Source of the DNA: Bolinopsis microptera
Taxonomy: Eukaryota; Ctenophora; Tentaculata; Lobata; Bolinopsidae
DNA length: 64,000 bases
Reading direction: 5' to 3'
NCBI RefSeq assembly: GCF_026151205.1
Contig: NC_087084.1
Location: 4,271,538 to 4,335,537 of the forward strand
Position numbers and translations under genes: made by a program. Positions within the stretch are counted from its first letter, which is position 1; each line of letters starts with the position of its first letter. The notes under the pieces are model-generated. The model made no database searches, was not told the DNA's origin, and saw only the letters and a program-made list of their open reading frames with translations. Below, piece after piece: positions 21,890 to 33,345 of the stretch.

Positions 21890-24885
21890 TAAAAATCTAA
21901 AAAGAAAATTTAATGAAAAATTTTAAAATTTTTTTAAAAATTTCCCAAAAATTTTTTTTTTCCCCAAATATTGCAAATTTTTTTTAAAAAAAAATTTTTA
22001 AAACAAAAAATTTGGAAAGGGGAAATTTTCGTTTAAATTTTTTTAATTTCCGGGGAAATTTTTTTTTTTTCCCCCCTTAATTAAATTTTCCAAAGGGCCG
22101 TGTTTTTTTTTTGGGAAACCCCCCGATTTTAAAAACCAATGGGGTTTTTTTTATTTTGTTTTAAACCAAAGTTTTCCCATTTCTTTAAAGGGGCCGTAAG
22201 GGGCTTTGGGTTGCCCGGAAGTTCCATAAATTTTTTCCCCTTTTGGGGACAGTTGTTTTGGGGTTTTATGAAGAAGAGATATAGAATTTTGGGTGTTTTT
22301 CCCTTATGGGTGTTTGGGGGGAGTTAAAATTAATTTTTAAAAATTTATATAAAATGGAAATTCAAAGAGGAAGGGAACTCGGGGTTTACTTTTAACTTTT
22401 ACATTTGGAAAAAACCCGAAAAGACTTAAAATTTTAGAAAAGAACAATAGTTTTGAAAATTTTCAAAAGGAAAGGGACCCCAGAGGTTTAATTTTAAACT
22501 ATAAAATGATCTTTTTGCCGCAAACAATTTTAGACAAAGTTTTTTAAATTGGGAAAACCAAAAGGAAAGGCCCACTCAAACCCCTTTTGAAACCCCCTAA
22601 CTTGGGGTTTTTGATGAAAAACTATCGGGAAAAAAGGGGAAAACCCCCATATAAGAGGTTTTGGGTTTTTTCACAAAATTCCCCCGGAAAAAACTCGGGG
22701 TTAAATTCCCCAAAACACCTAAAAAATATGTTTTTTTTTGACTTCCCCGGGGGGAAAATATTTAAAAAAAACCCCCCCCCCTTTTTTTTTTTATTAAAAA
22801 GTTTTGTTGATTCCTTTTTCCTATACCCCCCTTGCTATGTTCTTTTTTTTAAAGGCCCTTATTGATGAAACCCCAAAAATTTTGTTTTTCAGGCCGAATT
22901 CCTGTTTTAAAAAAGGGGGGGGGGGGGGGGTGTTGAAACCCCAAAAAATTCCCCCAATTTAAAAAAATTAAGTTGAGCCGAACAAAAAAAACTTCCCCAA
23001 AAAAAATTTATTTCGGGGGTTTTTTTTCCATTTTCCTGCTGAAAGGTTTAGCGTTGATAAATTTAATTTCAAATAGGAGGTTCCCCTTTTCTTTCGGCTT
23101 TGGGGGTTACATTTTAAATAAAAAAAACCCCCGTTCTCCAAAACCCAGGGACCATTCCTTTAAAAGGGTTTTTGACAGAATTCCTTTTAAAATAAATTAA
23201 CAAAAACAGGGGTTTTGGAAAACCCCCGTTTTAAGGCTTTTCTGAGGTCAGCTTGAAATCCTTGGCCCCCTTTTAAGTTTGTTTGTAATGAGAGTAAAAA
23301 CCCTTTTTCAAAACAAAACTTAATAGGGGTTTTTAAAAAAAAAATTTAGGGGTCCCCTTAAACCAACTTAATTAGGCTATATTGGGTTCCCGCTGTTGGT
23401 TGGCCCCCTACTTTTAATTCATTTAAAACGAAAGATTAAGGCTTTTTGACATCCCCCCCAAAAACCTTTTTTACAGTTCTAATACTGAAAAAAAAAAAAA
23501 AAAGAAAATTTAAAAAAAAGTTGTAATACGAAAATAAGTTTTGGGCATCAGGAAAAAAAAAAGTCCTTTTGTAATTTACACGTACCCCTTTTATTAAAAA
23601 TTATAACCAAATATTTTGGGGGGGGGTTTTCCCCCCAAAAGGTTTTTTTTCAATTTGAAATAAGGTTTTTCAAAAACAATTTTTTTTTTTAATCCTTCTT
23701 TTTTTTCTTTCCCATCCCCCCCTCAATTTAAAAAAAATTAGAAAATTAAAACCTTCGAATTTTTAATTTTTTTTAAAAATCTTTTTTTAAAAAAGGAACT
23801 TTAAATTAAAAAGAATTCAAGGTAAAAAACCCTGAAAATCTCTTTATTTTCCCTATTCTTCAGGGGGCTTTGTTTAATCCCCAAAAAATTTAAGTTCGCA
23901 TCCACAGAAGTTGGATACACTGTACCGGCCAAGTATTTTCCCCTTTGGAAATTTTATCCTTTTTTAAATTTTTCAAAATTTGGGGCTGGAAATTATTTAC
24001 ATTTTTGGGCATTTGGGAAATCAGCGCGGTTTTTAAAATAAAAATTTTTTTTTCAATGAAAAAAGGGAAAATATTTAACCCCTTTTTTCCCGGCCAAAAA
24101 AAAGCCATTTTCGTTTTTGGGAGTGAGGAAAAAATTAAAACCCCAGTTTATTTTTTAAATTTCCACGAAAAATTTTTTTAAAAAAAAAAAAAAATCAAAA
24201 AAAAATTAAAATTTTTCATGCAATTTATTCCCTTCCCTATATTAAAAAACCTTTTTTTTAAAAAATTTTTTTTTTGGGGAAAAATTGTTGGTCCCTAGTT
24301 TGATTGGGACTGCCGAAAAAAAGCTTTTATTTTCGGTTTTTAGGGCGAAGTTTTAAAGTCCCCCCAAAAAATTATTTAATTAAGCTTTAAAATAGAGTCT
24401 TTTTCATAAAAAATTTCTTTAAAAAAAAAATAAAATTAGTTTTGGGGAAAAATTTTTTGGTAACTTTTGGGGAAATTTCCCCCCCTCATCTTTTTAAATT
24501 TGTCAAAAAATTTTCAAAACAATTTTACGGAAAAAGGGCAAAACTTAAAAATTTTAAAAAAGGGGGGCCGAAAATTTTTGCCCTTTTTTACCCTTAGAAA
24601 ATTTTTTGAGAGTCAGGAAATTTTCTTTTCCCCGGTTTTTGAATTTCCCCTAAGGCAGGTTTTTTTAATAATTGATTAAATCCCCTTAGATTTAATATTA
24701 ATTTCCCCGACTAATTACCCCTATGATTTTGGTTTGGGGCCATCCCCCAAATCAAATTTTTTTCCAAAAGGGGGTTTTTAAAAATTTCCCCAAATTTTTC
24801 CCTATTCCCCGAGGGCCACCGGGGAAAATTTTTTTACCGGAGGCCCTCGGGCCCCCTGTTACATTTTTCCCCCCCGGGTAAAATT

Positions 24886-24920
<35 letters not shown>

Positions 24921-26750
24921 GTTAAAAAAAAAAGGTTTCCCCAAATTTTAAATTAACCCTTTTTTCAATTTCCCCAAAAATGTTGTTTGGGTGGGGGGAT
25001 GGACTCCGGCCGGAGAATAAATGAGAATTAGGCTTACAATAAAAAGGGGGAATTTTAGGCGTTTGTAAATTTTAAAATTGTTATAAAACTTTAATAAAAA
25101 AAATACTGAAAATCCCACTCCTAAGGTAGGGCACAAAAATTAAAAATTTAATACCCGCGTGGTTTTTCCCAAAGCCTCTCCCCGCCCCCTGTCCCAAACC
25201 CCCAAAACCCCCCCCCTTATAAAAAACTTTAAAATTTTAAAAGAGTTGCCCAGTTTTTAAAAAATTTCATTTCTTTTTCCCATTAAACCTTTTTTGCCAT
25301 TTCTTTAAATTTTTTTTTTGGGAGGGTCTAAAAGTTTAGTGTTTTTTTTTTTTTTCAAATTAAAAACAACCTAAAATACAATCAGACTAAATTAATTTTT
25401 GAATTACGCACCCCAATTCATTCCCAAACCCCGGGGTGACCCCCCCTTAAAAACCCCCTTTAAAAAGGCTTTTAAAAAGTCGTGTTAATGGTTACAAAAA
25501 ATTTTGGGCCTTTTTCGATTGTTTTTTTCCCCTTGTTTAAATTTTAAAAATAAAAAAAACTGTTAGCCCCCTTGGGTTAATCCACTCCCCGCCCCCCAAA
25601 AAAAAATTTAATGGGCCCTTGGGGCCCCTTTTAAAAAATTTTCCTCCCCGGTGGTGGGGACAAAGAAATTATCCGGGAAAATTTTGTTTTCCGCCCCCGG
25701 TCCCCCCGGTTATGTTATTTTAAACCCCCCTTTTTCCTACGGGGTTTCCCCGCCGCTGCAAAGGGGGTACTCTAAAGGAAAACCCGGGGTTAAGCTACTT
25801 TAAATTTAAAAGATTGTTGCGGTTATCATAGGGGCTGTGAACCCCTTTTTTACGGGGTGGTAGGACCCTTTTTTTCCAGGCGCTGGTAAAATTTAATTAG
25901 GGCTGGGGCGGAACAAAATTTCCCGGGCCCCCGGCAATAAAATATGTTTCCCAGGGGGGTAGGGGGGAAAAAAAATATTTTTTTTAAACCTCGGGCCCAA
26001 AAACATAAGATTTTTCCCCCGGGGGACATAAAATTTTTTTCCCCAAAGGGGGTTTCATTTATATAATTTTTTAAAAAAACCCAAATTTTAAAAAACCCCA
26101 AGAAAAGGCGCCCCCAATTTTGAAAATGGTAAAACTCAAAGGGTTAAATTTAACCAACATAAAACGCGATTAGGGTGGGAAAAACCAATGGGTTTAATTT
26201 AATTTCAGTGGTTTATAAAAAAAAGGGGTTAATTAAATTTTAATGAGTGTAAAATTTTAAAAACAAATTCTTTCCCTTAAAGGAAACACCTACCCCAAAA
26301 ATAAAAGTTTAAGGCATGTTAAGAATTTCAATGGGGGAAAGAAGAAAATATTTTTTAAAAAACCCTTTTAAATTTACGTTTAAAAATTTACTTTAGGGGG
26401 CTTTCAAGGGGGGGGTTTTTTTTGGGGGGCCCTTCCCCGGGCCCTAGGCCCCAAAAAAAACGCAAACCGGTGGGTTAAAAGGATTTTATTTTAAAAAACC
26501 CTGGGTTTAATTTGCGGGTTTTTAAAAAACCTTAAAAATAAAACCTTTTTTACTAGCTTTAAACATTTAAAAAGCGGGAAAAAAAAACCTTAAAAAAAAA
26601 GGGCCAAAATTTTTAAAAATTTTTTCCCGTTTAAAAATAATTTATTTTTATCCCCAGGACCCCTTAGGGGTTTAAGGGTTCTTATAAAAACAAAATTTGG
26701 GGGTTAAGCCAATCCCAAAATTAAATACAAACGGGTAATTACCAAAAAAG
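21890..26750. other. Low-quality consensus tract (homopolymer-inflated)
   Basis: Base texture changes sharply at about 21890. Runs of 4-10 identical A, T, C or G follow one another almost continuously (for example 22040-22090, 22760-22800), poly-G exceeds 25 at 24889-24919, and dinucleotide structure is lost. Normal texture returns at about 26750, inside the 5' part of a LINE ORF1. This is what an unpolished, low-coverage long-read consensus looks like. No ORF within it is reported as a gene. Confidence 0.7.
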
Positions 26751-26943
26751 GGGTAATGGCCCAGAAAGAATAGAAATTTGCCCGAGATCCCCGCGCAAGA
26801 CAAGGACCAACAGAGATATCCCCGGTCTTCCTCCTGAGCGAGGCCAAAGAGAGTCATACAGAAGGAGTGAGAGGATCAACACCGATCACAGGAACAGTTC
26901 CAGAAATGGAAACACTACACACTCATCTGATCGATCTAAAAGA

Positions 26944-27540
26944 TTGAGTAAATCATCAGCACGGAAGAAACCGAAAGTGGTCCTTCTTTGTGACTCAACT
27001 ATGCGGAGTTTCAAGTCAGAGGAGTTCTCCAAGAGATATGATGTCTCCATGATCTACAAACGCAGCTGGGACGAGCTCAGCTCCTGTTTGGGTGAAACTG
27101 CTGAGGAGATATCAAACAAAAACCCAGACGTAGTTTACATCCACCTTGGTGCTCATGACATCACGAATGGCCAACCGAGTGATTCTCTAATCAACACCTT
27201 TGTCCAGAGCACTGAAAAGATCCTCCGAGAAACATCACAAAAGTGCAAGGTGGTCATCTCTCATCCAATCATCTGCAATCAAACCGATGGAGGGGGACTT
27301 AGAGCCAGACAACTTATCTCGGAGGCAATTCACAATCTCAAAGATGATAGAGACAAAGCAGACTTCTGGACTAGAACTCGGGAGAACAAGAACTCCAACT
27401 TCTTTCCTGAAGATTCGGAACTTCCTCACAATTACATGTTGACCTCAAACAAATCTCAGCTCAACGACAGGGGTATCAGGGTCATTATGGGCAACTTCAG
27501 GACCAGCCTCGACAACACTTTCACCAGAGGCTCTCGTTAG
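26944..27540 (+). CDS. LINE ORF1: SGNH/GDSL-esterase-like protein
   Basis: 198 codons are shown, but the frame is open upstream to at least about 26780, so the given start (a TTG) is not the real one. The upstream part is Ser/Arg-rich and basic, typical of nucleic-acid-binding ORF1 leaders. The rest has SGNH-fold landmarks: KVVLLCDSTMRSF (block I position), VVYIHLGAHDITNG (block III, GxND replaced by GAHD) and a late LNDRGIRVIM block. The Ser of block I is in CDST rather than GDS. In CR1-like LINEs this domain is thought to aid RNP or membrane association. ORF2 starts 72 bp downstream. Confidence 0.7.
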   Translation: MSKSSARKKPKVVLLCDSTMRSFKSEEFSKRYDVSMIYKRSWDELSSCLGETAEEISNKNPDVVYIHLGAHDITNGQPSDSLINTFVQSTEKILRETSQKCKVVISHPIICNQTDGGGLRARQLISEAIHNLKDDRDKADFWTRTRENKNSNFFPEDSELPHNYMLTSNKSQLNDRGIRVIMGNFRTSLDNTFTRGSR

Positions 27541-27612
27541 TCCTTTTTCATTTCTTCATCTTTTCACCTTCTTTTCGTTTCTCTCCAGGTCCCTCTCTGA
27601 CCTTTCCTCATC

Positions 27613-30600
27613 ATGGACTTTGCTAACTCTATTATCTCCTGGAACGTAGCAAACATCCATGGCCTGCTTGGTAGCAAGACAGAAGATCCAGACTTTCTCA
27701 ATTTTATCACACCTCACGACGTTATCTGCAACTCGGAGGCCAATTTTGAAGCTCTCCAAGCAGAAATTAGCAATCTCCGCGAGACCCCCGAGGATGAAAT
27801 TCTTCTTGTTGGTGATCTCAACGCCAGAATAGGCTTGTCAACCAAGCTGCTGTTGTACGACAGAGCTGAAGAATTTGAGCTATTCCCAGAAACAGGCCGA
27901 ACTTCCCAGGCCATGATAGTTCCTGATTCTGTCCCAATATCAAAGAGCAGATGGAGTGAAGACAAGTGCACTAATAGTCATAAGAAGCAACTTCTTGACC
28001 TCTGCGGATCAGAAAACCTACTCATCCTGAATGGACGTACCATTGGGGATTCCACTGGAAAGTACACCTGTTTCAAGTGGAATGGCAACAGCGTAGTGGA
28101 CTATTTCATAGCATCTTCCAACTTCCTTCATAGAGTGAGAAGTCTGACAGTCGGTGAGCACACCTTGTACTCGGACCACAACCCAGTTCTTCTCAGCTTG
28201 CGGAAGCAGCATTCGGTGATGAACACTCAAACACCTGGAGATTCCACCCTCCGTTATGATGACGCTCCATTCCGATACAAGGTCTCAGAAAACAGTTTAC
28301 TCAACTTCGCCCAGTCGTTCGAGGAGCCAGATATAGTCAACAGAATCTCGAACTTGCACAATGCTGCTGACGCTATCCCGACTACCCAGCAAGGGGTGAA
28401 GGAACTGAGTGACAAGATAACTGATCTCATCAATTGCCTGGCAAAAAGAGAACTCGGTGTCTCTAAGCAAGCAAAGCATCCTAAACCAAAGTTCGATTCT
28501 TGGTTTGATGGTAATTGCCATGCAGCCAGGCGACTCTTCAAGCGGTCAATCAAAGTTGTCGACCAAAACCCCGACAGTCAAAGGATCAAAGCACGACACC
28601 GTGCCAACTCGAAAAGTTACAGGAAGATCATCAATAAAAAGAAGGATGACTTTTTCAAAAGACTGAACAAAAAAATCAAGAATGGTAAAGCTATCTCTTG
28701 GCGGGATTTCAAGAAATTAAAGAACTTTAAGAAAGATGAGGTTCAAACCGATCCCGAACAGCTCCAAACTTTTCAGAATTTTTATGCTGATCTTTACTCC
28801 GACTCCCACCCAACTGTTGACAGTCTTACTAAGAAAGCCCTTCTTGAAGAAGCTGACACATTTGCTAAAGGATCCGTGCCAAACGAAGCTTTAAACAGCC
28901 CTTTTACCATTGAAGAGCTGAACGGTGCCATCAAAAGTCTGAAGACTGGCAAAGCGTCATCCTTTGACCATGTCAGTAACGAGATGATCAAAAGCCTAAA
29001 CGAGAACATGAGAAATCTACTTCTTAAACTTTTCAATCTCTGTTTGACCACAGGTGTGTATCTTTGGAGTAAAAGCGTGATAACGCCGTTACACAAGAAA
29101 GGCTGCATTAGAAATCCCGATAACTACAGAGCTATTGCAGTCTGCAGCTGCATTGGCAAGCTATTGTCAACAATGCTGCTATCGAGACTTGTCACACACC
29201 GGCAAACGACACATTCAGATCCGCCCAATCAAGCTGGATTCACCAAAGGGAGCCAATGTAATGATCACATTTTCACTCTGATATCGATCATTGAGAAGTA
29301 CAAGAGAGTAAAGCAGAAGGTCTTTGCTATATTCATTGACCTTCGTAAAGCCTTTGACCTTGTATGTCGACAGGCCCTCCTATTCAAACTATCATGTTAT
29401 GGTGTTAATGGTGGGTTCTACAACATCATCAAAGACATGTACAGCAAGTCGGAAGGACATATAAAGATCAATGGCAAAATCAGTGAAGCCTTCAGTATCC
29501 TGAAAGGGACAGAGCAAGGTCACCCTCTTAGTCCAGAATTGTTCAAGGTGTACTTCAAAGAGCTCTCTGATCTCCTCAACGAAGCCCTAGCCAACTGCCC
29601 CATGCTTGCAGGACTTTCAGTAACTCATCTAGCCTGGGCTGATGATTTAGTTATTCTTGCCCTTGACCAAGAATCGCTGCAAAAGCTAATCACGATCATC
29701 ACGACGTACTGCGATAACTGGGGACTGGAAATCAATATATCCAAAACCAAGTTTATGGTTTTCAACAGTAAAGCTCCGGATACCCCTAGTTGGCGTCCCA
29801 AAGCACATGGCAACGACATCGAGATGGTCTCCCACTACTGCTATCTTGGCATTCTTATCAGTAGCAATGGTAAATTCCGACAAGCCACTGATTCTCTTTA
29901 CCGCAAAGGGCTCGGAGCATATTTCAGCCTCAGAAGCACAATCGATCGCAGATTTGTTGACGCCTCATGCTTCCACAAGCTTTTCAACTCACTGGTTAAG
30001 CCCATCTTACTGTACGGCTGCCAAGTCTGGGCACCCACTCTTCCAGAGGTAACAAAAGTTCTTTCGTGCCTCATGAGGGATCAAAACTTGAACAACTCAA
30101 TGACCCACATGGCAAAGCAACAAATCGAGCAGGTTCACCTCCGTCACCTGAAGTTCCTCCTTGGGATAAACAGACGGGCTACCAATGCAACTGCATGGGG
30201 TGAGACAGGTTCGTACCCACTACTGATCGAAGTATTAAAACTAAGTGTCAAATACTTCAAAAGGATAATGGGTCTCCCATCGTCTCAACTGGTGAAGGCT
30301 GCTATGACTGAGCAAATAAACTTGCATCTTTCGTGGTACTCTGGAATAGAAAACATCATCAAGTGCTTCAACAACATTGATCCTAGAACATATGCAAGGA
30401 ACTCTTCGCTTCTACTCAACGCAACTGCGTTTGCAGACGCTTGCAGTCCAGACGAGCTGGTAAATAACTTTCAAAAGCTTTTTACAGACTCCTGGAGATC
30501 AAAGATTAACGAGAGCAGGAAACTCACTTTCTACAAGGACGTCAAAACAGTCTTTGCATGGGAGCCTTACCTCGATTATGCAAGAACTCTCAATGACAGA

Positions 30601-30990
30601 AGATCAACAGCTCAAATAAGGTGCAGTTCTCACAGACTCAGCATAGAAATTGGGAGATACGACAAAACACCTCTAGAGAGCAGAACTTGCACCTTTTGTG
30701 AACTGAAAGGATCAACCGGGATCATAGAGGATGAAACACACTTTCTCACTTCCTGCCCACAAGGGAAGGCTATCAGAGACAAGTTTACCAGAGCTAGTGA
30801 AAGCTTGGGAAACAGCAATGACAACGGACTGAACAACATTGTCAACACTCTCTCTCGTACCGAAGATCTTTACGGTAACCTTAACGAGCAGGATGTGAAC
30901 TTGATTAGACTTTCATGCTCAACCATCAGAGAAATGTACAGTCTGAACCTCAAGCACAAAGACAGCCTTCGTGATGAAGATGGAAAGTAG
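27613..30990 (+). CDS. LINE ORF2: endonuclease/reverse transcriptase, intact frame with an internal endonuclease deletion
   Basis: 1125 uninterrupted codons from an ATG. The APE-like endonuclease starts with SIISWNVANIHGL, then has LLVGDLNARIG (about residue 65) and YSDHNPVLL (about 186). Between residues ~35 and ~45 the usual segment with the catalytic Glu and flanking strands (roughly 80-100 residues) is missing, yet the frame is kept. RT motifs follow: FIDLRKAFDL (about 573), GTEQGHPLSPE (about 632), WADDLVILAL (about 674). A C-terminal Cys/His cluster (CTFCELKG ... THFLTSC) lies at about 1026-1048. Without the endonuclease core the protein should be defective in target nicking, although the RT may still be active. 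Confidence 0.85.
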   Translation: MDFANSIISWNVANIHGLLGSKTEDPDFLNFITPHDVICNSEANFEALQAEISNLRETPEDEILLVGDLNARIGLSTKLLLYDRAEEFELFPETGRTSQAMIVPDSVPISKSRWSEDKCTNSHKKQLLDLCGSENLLILNGRTIGDSTGKYTCFKWNGNSVVDYFIASSNFLHRVRSLTVGEHTLYSDHNPVLLSLRKQHSVMNTQTPGDSTLRYDDAPFRYKVSENSLLNFAQSFEEPDIVNRISNLHNAADAIPTTQQGVKELSDKITDLINCLAKRELGVSKQAKHPKPKFDSWFDGNCHAARRLFKRSIKVVDQNPDSQRIKARHRANSKSYRKIINKKKDDFFKRLNKKIKNGKAISWRDFKKLKNFKKDEVQTDPEQLQTFQNFYADLYSDSHPTVDSLTKKALLEEADTFAKGSVPNEALNSPFTIEELNGAIKSLKTGKASSFDHVSNEMIKSLNENMRNLLLKLFNLCLTTGVYLWSKSVITPLHKKGCIRNPDNYRAIAVCSCIGKLLSTMLLSRLVTHRQTTHSDPPNQAGFTKGSQCNDHIFTLISIIEKYKRVKQKVFAIFIDLRKAFDLVCRQALLFKLSCYGVNGGFYNIIKDMYSKSEGHIKINGKISEAFSILKGTEQGHPLSPELFKVYFKELSDLLNEALANCPMLAGLSVTHLAWADDLVILALDQESLQKLITIITTYCDNWGLEINISKTKFMVFNSKAPDTPSWRPKAHGNDIEMVSHYCYLGILISSNGKFRQATDSLYRKGLGAYFSLRSTIDRRFVDASCFHKLFNSLVKPILLYGCQVWAPTLPEVTKVLSCLMRDQNLNNSMTHMAKQQIEQVHLRHLKFLLGINRRATNATAWGETGSYPLLIEVLKLSVKYFKRIMGLPSSQLVKAAMTEQINLHLSWYSGIENIIKCFNNIDPRTYARNSSLLLNATAFADACSPDELVNNFQKLFTDSWRSKINESRKLTFYKDVKTVFAWEPYLDYARTLNDRRSTAQIRCSSHRLSIEIGRYDKTPLESRTCTFCELKGSTGIIEDETHFLTSCPQGKAIRDKFTRASESLGNSNDNGLNNIVNTLSRTEDLYGNLNEQDVNLIRLSCSTIREMYSLNLKHKDSLRDEDGK

Positions 30991-32005
30991 TCCTTCAGCC
31001 AGCTCCCTTCTGCTTTTCTCGTTCTTTCTTTCCTTCTCCTTCTGCTTTGGATCTGTGACGGATGCTATGAGCGACTCTTGGGACTTTCCGTCCCTACATG
31101 GGCTTCCGGCCGTGCGTCCATGTAGGAACTGTGGGGCCTTCAGAGTGATAGGGTTACAATGGTTGTTAGTACAGCAATGGATCGCTCCATTGGCCCGACC
31201 TCCGAGACGGGGTATCCGAGAGGACCCTGGTCGTGACCAGCTCTGCACCAAAAGGTGTATTCTGGCGCCTGAAATCTTGGACCGTAGTCTGCGTACGGGG
31301 TAGACTGCCACGGACGATTTTGTTACACGGGCCGCTCACTGCATTCTGATTTTAGCCAGACCTCAGCAGGTGGTTTGTCTCCACTCTTGTTTCTTTTTTC
31401 TTGTCCCCCTGCATCCTTTCCTTCTCCTTTGCTTCCCCCCTTTCAGTCTTCATTTTCAGCATCAGCCTCATCAGTCTCATCAGTTTTAGTCTTCAGAGCC
31501 ACTTGCTCCTACGACCGCACCTTACTGGCTCACTGCATTTGGCCCAAGCGGCATTTTAATTTTCCTTTTTTTTTAACTTGCTTACTGTGCATTTCTTTTT
31601 TGCCCTAGCGACTAGCGCGCGTTCGTGTTCCCGAGCATGCCATCTCAGAACACCTCGGGTACACTTGTTCGTCCAAGTACCTAGTGGTCGACACTTTGAC
31701 AGTCATCACACTGTTCTGGATTATGGCACAGTCGACATGAAAACTTTTTCTTATCAGTCATTATCATGTCACCCATCACAACATTTTGAACTTCGATAGT
31801 ACCTTACATGAATTTATCGACAGTTAACTCTCTTTCACTAAGACATTCTTAACTTTGTCACACAGTATCACATTTTCATTAGACACCTACATTTTGAGAA
31901 TCATTTAATTTTCGATTGGAACTTAACCGAATTAAGACCTAGTGTGTGTGTTTGAGCGATTTGTACAACATTTCTGTAATGTTTCAAATTATATTCAAAT
32001 GTTCT
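30991..32005 (+). other. LINE 3' UTR
   Basis: About 1 kb without supported coding sequence between the ORF2 stop and the A17 tract. It is C/T-rich, especially 31370-31480. Small ORFs here are chance frames. Confidence 0.6.
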
Positions 32006-32294
32006 AAAAAAAAAAAAAAAAATGTTCTATAACAGGAGCGTCAACCTATCCGTAAGCAGCCCTAACACAACCCTAAAATACTGTTAGTTCATCCTGAAAC
32101 CGCTATGAAGACTTGAAATACTGCTTATAGAAGTCCCGATAAAATCCTTGGTAGTCCTTTTCGATTTTGGTTGATATCCGTATTCATAATGAGGTCTGAT
32201 CGTCATCTTCGTACAGCGTTCGATGTCTGTGTGAAGGTAAAATTATGGTGATATCCTCTGGATCAGGCAGAGGTCGAGTGTTATCGGGATTATT

Positions 32295-32370
32295 TCTGTA
32301 GTAGTGGAACAGCAATACTAAGGTATACTAAGGTCCCATTACCTTAGTATTGCTGTTCCACTACTACAGA
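32295..32370. repeat. Perfect 31-bp inverted repeat (hairpin, 14-nt loop)
   Basis: Arm 32295-32325 is exactly reverse-complementary to 32340-32370; the arms begin TCTGTAGTAGTGGAACAGCA. The loop is 32326-32339. A transcript would form a long perfect stem. Sequences resembling part of it (CCTTAGCATTGCTG) recur at 37173-37192. Confidence 0.85.
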
Positions 32371-32684
32371 TATCCGTATTCGTTTATCTTAGGCAAATAT
32401 TTGGAAAAATTTCTTTCGTCTTCTGAACTCGAGATCTTTCCTTCTGACAAGCACTATCATTAGCTGAGAACTAGAGTCATTGTTTACAATTACTGAGATT
32501 CGGCAGAGAGACCGGTGCCATCCGATAAGCCGATAGCTTATAATATCATCTATAAGTATAACAGCCAAGTTTATGATAATAATATGAAAAATAAGTGCAT
32601 TTTAAATAATTTGCCCTTGAGTATGATAATTATAACCAGTTTTATCTTGTTTAGCGTCCTCGAAAACATAGGGTTACATGATTT

Positions 32685-32862
32685 TCGCTTCGATATTCAT
32701 TAACAAAAAATCCTTCTATCTTCAAATTTCTGGCTCAGCTGCCTGGTAGGTTTCAAAAGGTAATAACTGATACCAGATCAAGATGCTGCAATAATTGTGC
32801 AGCTCCTATTATAATTGGATCCAATTACACGCGATACAATATACTATTCCATTTAAGGCCTG
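32685..32862 (+). repeat. Dispersed repeat family B, direct copy
   Basis: Matches 21240-21412 in inverted orientation; shared blocks include AAAAAATCCTTCTATCTTCA and GGATCCAATTACACGCGATA (one mismatch). Confidence 0.7.
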
Positions 32863-33257
32863 ATCAAGTAGCTTCAGCTCTGGTGACGTAGTTGTATGCC
32901 GACTATCCTATTCCTCTATTCGGCATACGACACGTTACGAATGTGATCGCGTGACCGAGGATTTACGAAACAAGGAGACGTGATGTGGGACAATTTTGGA
33001 AAGCTTAACTACGGTACTATGAAAAGTGCACGTTTTGCTCTAAAAACACACTTTTTTAGAGATTTTATAGGCGTATCCTCTAAAATCATCAAATTTGTCC
33101 AATTTTAGGGAGGGACGCCAAAATGGGAGGGGTCACCAACAGGAGGGAGCTTTTTCAGCGGGGGGGGGGGGGGGGGGGGGGCAAGTTAAATCAGTGGTGT
33201 AACATTGCCTGTTGGCGCCGAAAAAGCGCCCCTACGCTTGTTGAAATTACGCTGTGT

Positions 33258-33345
33258 TTAAGTGTTTAGTGCGAGCAACATTTTAATTGTCTGTATCTTC
33301 GGTTCATGTGTAGGATATTTTTTGACGCCATTTAAACCACGGGTT
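33258..33345 (+). repeat. Dispersed repeat family A, partial copy
   Basis: Shares GCGAGCAACATTTTAATTG and GTGTAGGATATTTTTTGACG with 18510-18745 and 42300-42540. Confidence 0.6.

Larger units (their letters stand above)
26770..32022 (+). mobile_element. Near-full-length LINE with SGNH-esterase ORF1 (CR1/L2-like)
   Basis: Contains ORF1 (esterase-like), ORF2 (endonuclease plus RT), a ~1-kb C/T-rich 3' UTR and an A17 tract at 32006-32022. The 5' end merges with the low-quality tract and cannot be placed. ATGTTCTA occurs on both sides of the A-run. CR1- and L2-group elements are known to carry esterase-like ORF1 proteins; the clade call is inference. Confidence 0.8.

Noticed and set aside
21890-26750. 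Small ORFs such as 22587-22865
   Set aside because: Same reason: unpolished consensus, no domain content.
30919-31311. 130-codon minus ORF and overlapping plus ORFs after the LINE
   Set aside because: They lie in the LINE 3' UTR, overlap each other and show no domain pattern.
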